From Massilia sp. IC2-278 (GTDB lineage Bacteria; Pseudomonadota; Gammaproteobacteria; Burkholderiales; Burkholderiaceae_D), in NCBI RefSeq assembly GCF_020708045.1, contig NZ_JAJFES010000013.1, positions 62,001-126,000 on the forward strand: DNA of 64,000 nucleotides, written 5' to 3'. The translations under genes were made by a program, and so were the position numbers. The notes beneath the pieces were generated by a model, which was not told the DNA's origin, did not search any database, and saw nothing but the letters and a program-made list of their open reading frames with translations. Shown piece after piece: positions 42,382 to 50,230 of this stretch (position 1 is the stretch's first letter; each line of letters opens with the position of its first letter).

Positions 42382-43515
42382 TTGTCCGAATCCACAATTA
42401 CCCAGCCGGCGACGGTCATCAAGATCATCGGTATCGGCGGCGCCGGCGGCAACGCCGTCAACCACATGGCGCCCACCGGCTCCTCCACTTTCGAATTCAT
42501 CTGCGCGAATACCGACGCGCAGGCCCTGTCGACCACCCGCACCGAGCAGCGCATCCAGCTCGGCGAAAGCGGCCTTGGCGCCGGCAGCGACCCGGCCGTC
42601 GGACGCGAATGCGCCACCCGCGAACGCGAGCGCATCGCCGATGCGCTCAAGGGCGCCGATATGGTCTTCATCACCGCCGGCATGGGCGGCGGCACCGGCA
42701 CCGGCGCCGCCCCGGTGGTGGCCGAAGTGGCACGCGAGCTGGGCATCCTGACCCTTGCCGTGGTGTCGAAGCCCTTCGACTTCGAAGGCCCGCGGCGCAT
42801 GCGCGTGGCCGAGGAAGGCATCGCGACGCTGGCGCGCTGCGTCGACTCGCTGATCGTGGTCCTGAACAGCCGCCTGGAAGAAGTGCTGGGCGACGACGTC
42901 ACGCAAAAACAGGCGTTTGCCGCCGCCGACGAAGTGCTCAGCAAGGCCGTGACCGGGATCGCGGAAATCATCGTCGTGCCGGGGATGGTCAACGTCGATT
43001 TCGAAGACGTGCGCACGGTGATGCGCCAGACCGGCATGGCGATGATGGGCTCGGCCGAACACGCCGGCGACGACCGCGCCGCCAAGGCCGCCGCCGAGGC
43101 CATCGCCTGCCCGCTGCTCGATGGCGCCAACCTGCGCGCCGCGCGCGGGGTGCTGGTCAACATCGCCGCCTCGGAAGAAACGCTGAAGCTGCGCGAAACC
43201 AAGCTCGTGATGAATACGGTCTGCGCCCAGACCAACGAAGACGCGATCATCAAGTTCGGCGCGGTGTACGACGAGACGCTGGGCGACGCCATGCGGGTGA
43301 CGGTGGTGGCCACCGGGCTGACCCGGCCGAGCGACCTGCCGCTTGGGACGCGCAGGTTGTCGATGCCGCGCCCGGGCGCGCCATCGCAGCCGGTGCTGCG
43401 CCAGGGCGCGCTTCACTCGCAGGTGCGGCAGGGAGCGGCGCAGTACGAGTCGCGGGCCGGGGCGTCGTCGCGCCAGTCGGCCGGGCCGGGCGGCGAGGAT
43501 GGCCAGCCGGGCTGA
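42382..43515 (+). CDS. Divergent FtsZ-like tubulin-fold GTPase
   Basis: A 377-residue FtsZ-family protein. It has VIKIIGIGGAGGNAVNHM, the tubulin signature GMGGGTGTGAAPVV (about 101-113), KPFDFEGPRRMRVAEEG and the catalytic T7 loop NVDFEDVRTVM with Asp209. GTP binding and polymerisation are therefore likely. It differs from cell-division FtsZ in its C-terminus: after TGLTRPSD a 60-residue Arg/Gln/Gly/Ser tail ends DGQPG without the conserved FtsA/ZipA-binding peptide. I choose the TTG at 42382, with GGAG 6 nt before it; upstream residues are low-quality. It is not in a division cluster but lies between eutC and rlhA. It is probably a second FtsZ; the housekeeping copy is not in this window. 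Confidence 0.88.
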   Translation: MSESTITQPATVIKIIGIGGAGGNAVNHMAPTGSSTFEFICANTDAQALSTTRTEQRIQLGESGLGAGSDPAVGRECATRERERIADALKGADMVFITAGMGGGTGTGAAPVVAEVARELGILTLAVVSKPFDFEGPRRMRVAEEGIATLARCVDSLIVVLNSRLEEVLGDDVTQKQAFAAADEVLSKAVTGIAEIIVVPGMVNVDFEDVRTVMRQTGMAMMGSAEHAGDDRAAKAAAEAIACPLLDGANLRAARGVLVNIAASEETLKLRETKLVMNTVCAQTNEDAIIKFGAVYDETLGDAMRVTVVATGLTRPSDLPLGTRRLSMPRPGAPSQPVLRQGALHSQVRQGAAQYESRAGASSRQSAGPGGEDGQPG

Positions 43516-43589
43516 GAATCGGCCGGCGCAGGATGGCCGGATGCACGGCACACTGGTAGCGCCGGCGAAATGAGACGGGCCGCCTGACT

Positions 43590-45569
43590 TTACACGGGCC
43601 GCTGGCGATGGAAGGTCAGCGGGCTATAGGACACGGCGGACGGCGGCGGCGAGCGCAGGATGCCGGGCTTCATCGCGCCGACGACGTGCATCTCGCAGGG
43701 CTTGCAGTCGAAGCGCAGCGTGTAGGTGTCCTCACCCGACTTCAAGGTCATCGGCTCGGCCCGCACCTGGCCCTGCACGCCCTGCACACCCTTGGCCTGT
43801 TTCGGGCACAGGTTGAACGAGAAGCGCAGGCAGTGCTTGGTGATCATCAGCGACACCTCGCCCGCTTCCTGGTGCGCCTCGTAGGCCGCGTCGATCAGGC
43901 CCACGCCATGCTTGTGGTAGAAGGCGCGCGCCTTGTCGTTGTAGACGTTGGCCAGGTACGAGAGCTGGGTCGCCGGATACACGGCGGGCGGTTCCACCGG
44001 CGCCTTGCGCTCCGGGCGTTCCCACGCTTGCAACCTGGCCGCTTCGTGCGCCGCCACCGCATCGCGCCGCAGTGCATTGATGGCGGCGGCAGGCACGAAC
44101 CACGGGTGCGACAGATTCAAGACGATGCCGTCGGCTTCGAACATCGTGTTCCCCAGCTTGGTCAGGCTGGTGCGCAGCGCTGCATCGGCCTGATCAGGAT
44201 TGTGCGCCGGCTGCAGCGCCAGCAGCGCATGCGTCACCGTCTCGATACCATCCTCGTCGCGCAAGGTCAGCGCCAGGCCTCCTTTGGTTTCCGACAGCGT
44301 CAGGTGCAGCGCCACCTTGCGGTCGGCCGAGCGTTTGGTGAGCGCCGTTTCCCACCCGTGGTCGCGGTTGCGGTGGACTTCGGTGCCGGGCTTCAGGCCA
44401 GGCAAGGCGCTGACCGGCTCGTTCGGGAACACGCGCCAGCGCTGGCCCTCCTCGCTCTCTCCCAGCTTCTGCACCGTGTTCACGCCGATGCCGACACTGG
44501 TGCGCTTGTTCATGTAGTTCAGGCCGTCGCCGTTGGCCAGCGGTGCGTCCGTCATCATCTCGACAAAATCCGGCGCGACCTTGCTGACGGCGCCCACGCG
44601 CACGCCCAGGTACTTCGGCGAATCGAAGGCGCCGATGTCGTCCTGGCGGCCCTGGGCGAAATAGTCGGTGTGGCCGCGGTTGAAGTTCTTGTCGACGTCG
44701 GGCGTGAAGAAGACTTGCGTGTGGCCGCTGGCGGCGCGCACGAAACCGGATCGACCCGCGGCGCGGCGCTCGAGGATCTCGTCGAGCAGCAGGCGATAGT
44801 GGGCCGTGATGTTCTTCACGTAGCCCATGTCCTTGTAGCGGCCCTCGATCTTGAACGAGCGGATGCCGGCGTCGATCAACGCCTCCAGGTTGCGGCTCTG
44901 GTCGTTGTCCTTCATCGACAGCAGGTGCTTGTCGTAGGCTACGACACCGCCCTGGATATCGGTCAGCGTATAAGGCAGGCGGCAGGCCTGGGAACAGTCG
45001 CCGCGATTCGCGCTGCGGCCGGTGTCGGCATGCGAGATATAGCACTGGCCGGAAAACGCGACGCACAGGGCGCCGTGGATGAAGTATTCGAGCGGCGTGT
45101 CGACCTGCGCGCGGATCTTGCGGATCTGGGCTATCGTCAGTTCGCGTGCCAGCACCAGCTGCGAGAAGCCGACGTCGCCCAGGAACTTCGCTTTCTCCAC
45201 GGTACGGATGTCGCACTGCGTGCTGGCGTGCAGCTGGATCGGCGGGAGGTCGAGTTCCAGCAGGCCCATGTCCTGGACGATCAGCGCATCGACGCCCGCC
45301 TCGTACAGCTGCCAGACCTGCTTGCGCGCGAGGTCGAGCTCGGCGTCGTGCATAATCGTGTTCATCGTGACGAAGATGCGGGCGCGGTAGCGGTGGGCAA
45401 ACTGGACCAGGCCGGCTAGGTCTTCGAGGGAGTTGCTGGCGTTGTGACGGGCGCCGAATGCCGGGCCGCCGATGTAGACGGCGTCGGCGCCATGCAGGAT
45501 GGCCTCGCGGCCGATCTCGGCGGTTTTGGCGGGCGACAGCAATTCGAGCTGGTGGTCAAGTAGAGACAT
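43590..45569 (-). CDS. rlhA: 23S rRNA C2501 hydroxylation factor, peptidase U32 family
   Basis: A 659-residue protein that follows E. coli RlhA (YdcP) closely over its length: LELLSPAKTAEIGREAILHG, YIGGPAFGARHNASNSLEDL, ELHASTQCDIRTVEKAKFL in near form, FIHGALCVAFSGQCYISHAD, GDCSQACRLPYTL and KHCLRFSFNLCPKQAKG. RlhA is needed for 5-hydroxylation of C2501 in the peptidyl-transferase centre. Clustered cysteines in the GQCYIS and GDCSQACRLP region and in CKPCEMHV could hold an Fe-S cluster. AGGA precedes ATG 45569; the frame is open to 45653 but those residues do not match. It is convergent with the ftsZ-like gene. Confidence 0.95.
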   Translation of the reverse strand: MSLLDHQLELLSPAKTAEIGREAILHGADAVYIGGPAFGARHNASNSLEDLAGLVQFAHRYRARIFVTMNTIMHDAELDLARKQVWQLYEAGVDALIVQDMGLLELDLPPIQLHASTQCDIRTVEKAKFLGDVGFSQLVLARELTIAQIRKIRAQVDTPLEYFIHGALCVAFSGQCYISHADTGRSANRGDCSQACRLPYTLTDIQGGVVAYDKHLLSMKDNDQSRNLEALIDAGIRSFKIEGRYKDMGYVKNITAHYRLLLDEILERRAAGRSGFVRAASGHTQVFFTPDVDKNFNRGHTDYFAQGRQDDIGAFDSPKYLGVRVGAVSKVAPDFVEMMTDAPLANGDGLNYMNKRTSVGIGVNTVQKLGESEEGQRWRVFPNEPVSALPGLKPGTEVHRNRDHGWETALTKRSADRKVALHLTLSETKGGLALTLRDEDGIETVTHALLALQPAHNPDQADAALRTSLTKLGNTMFEADGIVLNLSHPWFVPAAAINALRRDAVAAHEAARLQAWERPERKAPVEPPAVYPATQLSYLANVYNDKARAFYHKHGVGLIDAAYEAHQEAGEVSLMITKHCLRFSFNLCPKQAKGVQGVQGQVRAEPMTLKSGEDTYTLRFDCKPCEMHVVGAMKPGILRSPPPSAVSYSPLTFHRQRPV

Positions 45570-45931
45570 GGCGCGTTCCTCGTCGACGGAGCCTTGAAGT
45601 ATAGCTTTGAAGGCAAACCATGTCACCAGCGAGGCCGGCATATAAGTCTTCAACGCCAGTTCCGAACCTTGTCATGCCTCGCACAATGCAGCAGCAACCT
45701 ACTGGTTGCGCGCCAGCTTTCGAAGAACTAGAAAGGGTGCGTTTTACACATGTTGTTGGGGGGATTGGTAACGCCAGCATGGGCCGGCGACGAGGATAGT
45801 CAGGCAGGCGCCTGCACCCTGCTCTCGCCATTCACCGGCACCTGATGTGTGTGCATCCGAACAGACGCCGCCGTTATCGGGCAGCACGATGCCGTCATGC
45901 CGCCATTACATGAACACCAACCCTTCGGGGC
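45570..45931. other. Intergenic region between rlhA and the MFS gene
   Basis: This 362-nt divergent region holds the promoters of both genes. I see no convincing coding frame, RNA gene or strong hairpin in it. Confidence 0.5.
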
Positions 45932-47362
45932 GTGCGCTTGAGCACCCTGCCCATCGATTGCGACCGCACGCTCGCCGCTAGCGCACGCGCCCATGACAAG
46001 GCACCGGCACATCCGAACCTGGTGCTGTGCACCTCGATCCTGGCAAGCAGCCTGGCTTTCATCGACGGCTCGGTCGTCAACGTCGGCTTGTCGGCGATCG
46101 GCCGGGATTTCGCCGGCGGCGGCGCCGACCTGTCATGGGTCGTCAACGGCTACCTGCTGCCGCTCAGTTCGCTTCTGCTGCTGGGCGGCGCGCTGGGCGA
46201 CCGCTATGGGCGCAAGCGCATGCTCGTGGCCGGCATCGGCGTGTTTGCGCTGGCCTCCCTGCTCTGCGCGCTCGCGCCGAGCCTGGCGCTGCTGGTGGCA
46301 GGCAGGCTGCTGCAAGGTGTGGGCGCGGCCATGCTGCTGCCGAACAGCCTTGCCGTCCTGAGCGCGACCTTCCAGGGGAAAAAACGTGGACGGGCGGTCG
46401 GTACCTGGGCTGCGGCCGGCGCCGCTGCCGGGGCGATCGGACCATTGCTGGGCGGTTGGCTGATCGACACCATGGGCTGGCGCGCGGTCTTCTATATCAA
46501 TCTGCCGATCGCGGCGCTGGCGATGTTCATGGCCTGGCGCTTCGTGCCGGGGAACACCCGCGACAAGCCGGTTGCGCTCGATCCGCTCGGGGCCGTACTC
46601 GCCAGCCTGGGTCTTGCCTGCCTCACCTGGGGCCTGGCCGACGCGTCGGCAGAAAAACACCTGACCCCGTGGGCCGGCATGGCGCTGGCGGCCGGCGTCG
46701 TGATCCTGCTGGCCTTTTTGTGCATCGAGCGGCGCGCCGGCGAGCGCGCGATGCTGCCCCTGAAACTGTTCGGTTCGAGCGCGTTTTCCGGCTTGAACCT
46801 GATGACCTTCCTGCTGTACGGCGCGCTCGGCGCGCTGATGCTGCTGGTGCCGTTCGTGCTGATCCAGTCCCTGGGGTACTCGGCCAGGCAGGCAGGTGCG
46901 GCGCTGCTGCCCTTTCCGGTCGTGCTGGCGATCGGCTCGCCGCTGATGGGACGCGTGGCCGCCAGCCACGGCTCGCGCCTGCCGCTGTCCGTCGGTTCGC
47001 TGATTGTCGCCGGCGGCTTCCTGCTAGCGCTGCGCATTGGCAATGGCAGCTATGCGGCGACGGTGCTGCCGGCCTTGTTAGTGATTGCGCTGGGCATGGC
47101 TTGCGTGGCGGCGCCGCTGACCACGGCGGTGTTGTCGTCGGTGGATGGAAGCCATACCGGGATTGCATCCGGCTTCAATAGCGCGGTGGCGCGTGGCGGC
47201 GGACTGATCGCAACGGCGATGCTGGGTGTGGTGCTGACTGCGCAGGGGCGCGCTTTGCTGGCGCCGTTTCATGTGGCGTTGATGGTGTGTGCTGGCAGTG
47301 CGGCGGCGGCTGCGGTTTGCGCCTTTGCCTGGGTCCGGCCCGGCAATACGCCGCCGCGATAG
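45932..47362 (+). CDS. DHA2-type MFS drug transporter
   Basis: A 476-residue transporter of the EmrB/QacA-like group with about fourteen predicted helices. Typical blocks are ASSLAFIDGSVVNVGLSAIG in TM1, WVVNGYLLPLSSLLLLGGAL, motif A GDRYGRKRMLVAGIGVF and motif C-like GAAAGAIGPLLGGWLID. It should export drugs or similar compounds by proton antiport. The start is GTG 45932 (GGGG upstream) or TTG 45938. No EmrA-like adaptor or regulator is adjacent. Confidence 0.88.
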   Translation: MRLSTLPIDCDRTLAASARAHDKAPAHPNLVLCTSILASSLAFIDGSVVNVGLSAIGRDFAGGGADLSWVVNGYLLPLSSLLLLGGALGDRYGRKRMLVAGIGVFALASLLCALAPSLALLVAGRLLQGVGAAMLLPNSLAVLSATFQGKKRGRAVGTWAAAGAAAGAIGPLLGGWLIDTMGWRAVFYINLPIAALAMFMAWRFVPGNTRDKPVALDPLGAVLASLGLACLTWGLADASAEKHLTPWAGMALAAGVVILLAFLCIERRAGERAMLPLKLFGSSAFSGLNLMTFLLYGALGALMLLVPFVLIQSLGYSARQAGAALLPFPVVLAIGSPLMGRVAASHGSRLPLSVGSLIVAGGFLLALRIGNGSYAATVLPALLVIALGMACVAAPLTTAVLSSVDGSHTGIASGFNSAVARGGGLIATAMLGVVLTAQGRALLAPFHVALMVCAGSAAAAAVCAFAWVRPGNTPPR

Positions 47363-47576
47363 GCGGATTCGGCCGAGTTTGATGCTGGTCGGGCGCTGTC
47401 TTCGTCTGGTACGTTCTGGAGCGAAAAAGGTGGCTGTAGATTGAGCAGCTGCTATTGCCAAGTCTGTCGCTGGCTAGCGATGCGGCGCTGCCCCTCTTCC
47501 CGCATTTTTCGCTGGTGCGCCCGACGGTACGCAGCGGCCGCTGCCGGCCATTCGCCCCAGTCGCGGTCCACTGGTC

Positions 47577-48284
47577 CTAGCGCAGCAAGGCCAAACCCAG
47601 CACTGCCAGCGATGACAGAAGGCTCGCAGCGCACATCGCTGCGAGCCAGCCGGACCGCTTGTTCAATGGCGCCAGCTGCAGAGCGAGTTCTTGCTGCACT
47701 ACCGCACTGACGATGGCTTTTTGCTTGTCGGAGAAACTCGCATACGCGTCGGCGATATCGCGCGCAGAATCATCGACTGCGGCCTGCAGCCGGTCCAGGC
47801 GGGGCGCTAACGCCGGTTGCAGCGCATCCACACGTTCGGTCAACTGAGCCTGCTGACGCCCCAATCCCGTTACGTCGCGCAGCAGCCGGTCGGTGCCGGC
47901 CTGGCCGGCGTCGCGCAGCCCGGCGATCCCCGCATCGAGGCGCGTTTGATGATCGGCCTGCGCGGCGAACCCGTTACCCAGGGCCGTGGCTTGGCTGGCG
48001 GCCTGCTCGCGCATCTCGTCGACCGTGTGCTTGACGCCGGCCAGGTTGCGGTTGAGGCGAAGCGTGCTTTCCTCGACGGCCTCGGTAACGCTGGCGCTAA
48101 TGGTCATGTTCAGCATCTTGCCGGCCTTCTCCTGCTGGTACAGCTGCTCCTGTACTTCCTCGAGCGCCTCGCAGATTGGCGCCAGCGGCGCCTGGATGAT
48201 GCGGCCCAGCACGGCGGCCATCGCCTGCTCCTGCTGCTCGATGCTGCGCTGGAGCGCTTGTTCTTCGTTGTCCTGGAAATTCAT
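47577..48284 (-). CDS. Tail-anchored coiled-coil protein of the dynamin-like operon
   Basis: A 235-residue protein without a family that I recognise. Residues 1-55 are helical and acidic-polar (MNFQDNEEQALQRSIEQQEQ). About 60-205 is a long heptad-like region (RLNRNLAGVKHTVDEMREQA and GRQQAQLTERVDALQPALAP). The last 25 residues are a single hydrophobic helix (GWLAAMCAASLLSSLAVLGL), so the protein is probably C-terminally anchored in the inner membrane. It starts 11 nt after the stop of the second GTPase and is last in the three-gene operon. It may serve as membrane receptor or scaffold for the GTPases. Confidence 0.8.
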   Translation of the reverse strand: MNFQDNEEQALQRSIEQQEQAMAAVLGRIIQAPLAPICEALEEVQEQLYQQEKAGKMLNMTISASVTEAVEESTLRLNRNLAGVKHTVDEMREQAASQATALGNGFAAQADHQTRLDAGIAGLRDAGQAGTDRLLRDVTGLGRQQAQLTERVDALQPALAPRLDRLQAAVDDSARDIADAYASFSDKQKAIVSAVVQQELALQLAPLNKRSGWLAAMCAASLLSSLAVLGLALLR

Positions 48285-48295
48285 GGTTGGTTTTT

Positions 48296-50230
48296 TCAAG
48301 TAGGTTTGATCTTGAGACGCTCTTCCTGCAGAAGAGCGATCGACAGCAGGATGGACAGGGAGTTCAGCGGCGACCTGCTCGCGGCCAGCGCCGCACGCCG
48401 CGAGCGCATTTCCGCCAGGTATTCCTGGTCGAGCATGATCCTGAAGCGCTGCGCGAGGGCGCCGTCCTGCTTGAGCCGCGCGCTCCGTGCGTCCAGCTCG
48501 CTGCGGGTTCGGTCGAGCTGGTTCATCAAGGACTGCTGTTGCTCGAGCAGGCTCTTGGCGACCTGGTCGAGCGCGGCGCGTTCGGCGTCCGCCGTGTTGG
48601 CCTCGGTTTCCAGCTGGGCGAGACGCACCTTGAACTGCCTGGTCCAGTCCTTGTGCGCGAGCTTGCCCGCCTTTTCGGCACAGGCGCGGATAGCGGCGCG
48701 CAGCTCGGAGGTGTCGTCGGCGAAGCTGCTCGACATCGATGGGTAATACTCGTCCCGCCAGTAGCCGTTCATGCGGCTGCGCAACGAGGAAAACTCGTCC
48801 TCGACGATACGGTTCAGGGCAATGACCTGGCCCTGCATGTCCGGCGCGCTCTGGCCGAAGAAGGCGAGCGCGTGATCGTCCGGTTCCCGCGCCAGGAACG
48901 CCTTGCGCAGCCAATCCTCGAATTGACTCATCCTGCCATACAGGTAGGTGGTATTCGTGCCAAGGCGGTCGACCAGGCCGGCCTGCTCGTCGACGTCGAT
49001 TTTGGCGACCTGCGCAATCACCGCTTCGACGTGCGCGCGCTCGGCAAGGCGCGCGCGCGCGGCGGCCGCGCGTTTCGCGGCCCCCTGCGCGCCCTTGACG
49101 GACACACGGTGTCCAGCCTCGGCCTGCGCGAGCTCCCTCCCCAGCAGCTCCATCGTGGCCTGAGCCTGCTGGACTCCTGCCTCCTGCTGGCGGCGCGCGA
49201 CGATGTGGATGTCGCAGGCATTGCGGAACCGGCTCGCCTCGTTGGCGGAGGCGCGGATGTCCGCGTGCAGCTCGGCCCTTACCTGCGCCACCACCGGCGC
49301 CAGCCGCGCCGCGAAGTCCAGGTCGACGTCAAGCATCGCTTGCCAGGATTGCCCGAACTCGAGGGGGTAGAAGCGGTGCGGTTCGCGCGCCTCGGGCGCC
49401 AGCGGCAGGCCGAAGGTATCGACCTGACCCAGCAGGCGTTCGCGGAACCTGGCCGGATCGGGCGCTCCGTCCAGCTGGCGTGCGTATTGCTGGACCGATT
49501 GCGGCGTGAACGAATACGTCGTGACGATGCGGAACCGGTTGGGCACGTACTGCCAGTCCTTGATGCCGGGCAGCGCCAGCGCGGCCGGGTCGAGGAAGGA
49601 CAAGTCGTCGGCGCGCCCGACCAACAGGATCAGGTCCGCGTGCGGCACGTAGCGCTCGGCCATGCGCGCCACGTGAACGCGCTCGACCTCGTCGGTCGGG
49701 TTATCGCCGGGCAGGTCGAGCATGCGCACGTTGAGGCCCGCATCGGCCGAACGCTGGAAGCGGTCGGAAGGAATCGACACGACTACCGGATCGTCGCTCA
49801 GGAGCTTGCGCTCGCTCATCGCCTGGCGCAAGGCACCGAGCGCATCGCACATCGCGTTGTCATCGGCGTAGACGACCGGGCCGGCGCCAACATCGAGATG
49901 CCAGTCGTTGTCCGGCGAGCGCCGGTATTCCATCGCGGTTGCCGTCGCCGACTTGCCGTACTCGCGGCGCCCACGCAGCACGGCGCTGATGCCGGCCTGT
50001 GCGCTTTCGCGCACTTCCATCAGTTCGAGCAGGAGCGTGGTCTTGCCCACCTGCGTCTTGCCGTACACGGCGACATAGGGTTCGTGCACGCCGTCGCCAC
50101 CGACCAAGTGTTCGCGCACTTCTGGGCTGAGTGCGTTGATAAAGCGCTGGTAGGCGCGGTGTGCCCAGCCGAGTCTGTCGGCATACAGACCGCTCGAATG
50201 CGCTCCTCCCCTGTCGACGACCGCGCTCAT
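48296..50230 (-). CDS. Dynamin-like large GTPase B
   Basis: A 644-residue P-loop GTPase. G1 is VAVYGKTQVGKTTLLLELME (57-65 core), a switch I-like threonine run is GKSATATAMEY, and G3 is VRMLDLPGDNPTDEVER (Asp172, Gly175). A classical G4 [NT]KxD is not clear; LLVGRADDLSFLD is nearest. Residues about 330-620 are long helices with coiled-coil character (EAGVQQAQATMELLGRELAQ), like dynamin stalks. The C-terminus has a short hydrophobic helix (LNSLSILLSIALLQ) and basic residues that may touch lipid. The ATG overlaps the stop of GTPase A by four bases. Membrane remodelling or membrane-damage response is inferred from fold and pairing. Confidence 0.82.
   Translation of the reverse strand: MSAVVDRGGAHSSGLYADRLGWAHRAYQRFINALSPEVREHLVGGDGVHEPYVAVYGKTQVGKTTLLLELMEVRESAQAGISAVLRGRREYGKSATATAMEYRRSPDNDWHLDVGAGPVVYADDNAMCDALGALRQAMSERKLLSDDPVVVSIPSDRFQRSADAGLNVRMLDLPGDNPTDEVERVHVARMAERYVPHADLILLVGRADDLSFLDPAALALPGIKDWQYVPNRFRIVTTYSFTPQSVQQYARQLDGAPDPARFRERLLGQVDTFGLPLAPEAREPHRFYPLEFGQSWQAMLDVDLDFAARLAPVVAQVRAELHADIRASANEASRFRNACDIHIVARRQQEAGVQQAQATMELLGRELAQAEAGHRVSVKGAQGAAKRAAAARARLAERAHVEAVIAQVAKIDVDEQAGLVDRLGTNTTYLYGRMSQFEDWLRKAFLAREPDDHALAFFGQSAPDMQGQVIALNRIVEDEFSSLRSRMNGYWRDEYYPSMSSSFADDTSELRAAIRACAEKAGKLAHKDWTRQFKVRLAQLETEANTADAERAALDQVAKSLLEQQQSLMNQLDRTRSELDARSARLKQDGALAQRFRIMLDQEYLAEMRSRRAALAASRSPLNSLSILLSIALLQEERLKIKPT

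Noticed and set aside
47452..47634. A 60-codon minus-strand frame near the end of the coiled-coil gene
   Set aside because: It overlaps the C-terminus of the tail-anchored protein, has no ribosome site and shows random composition.
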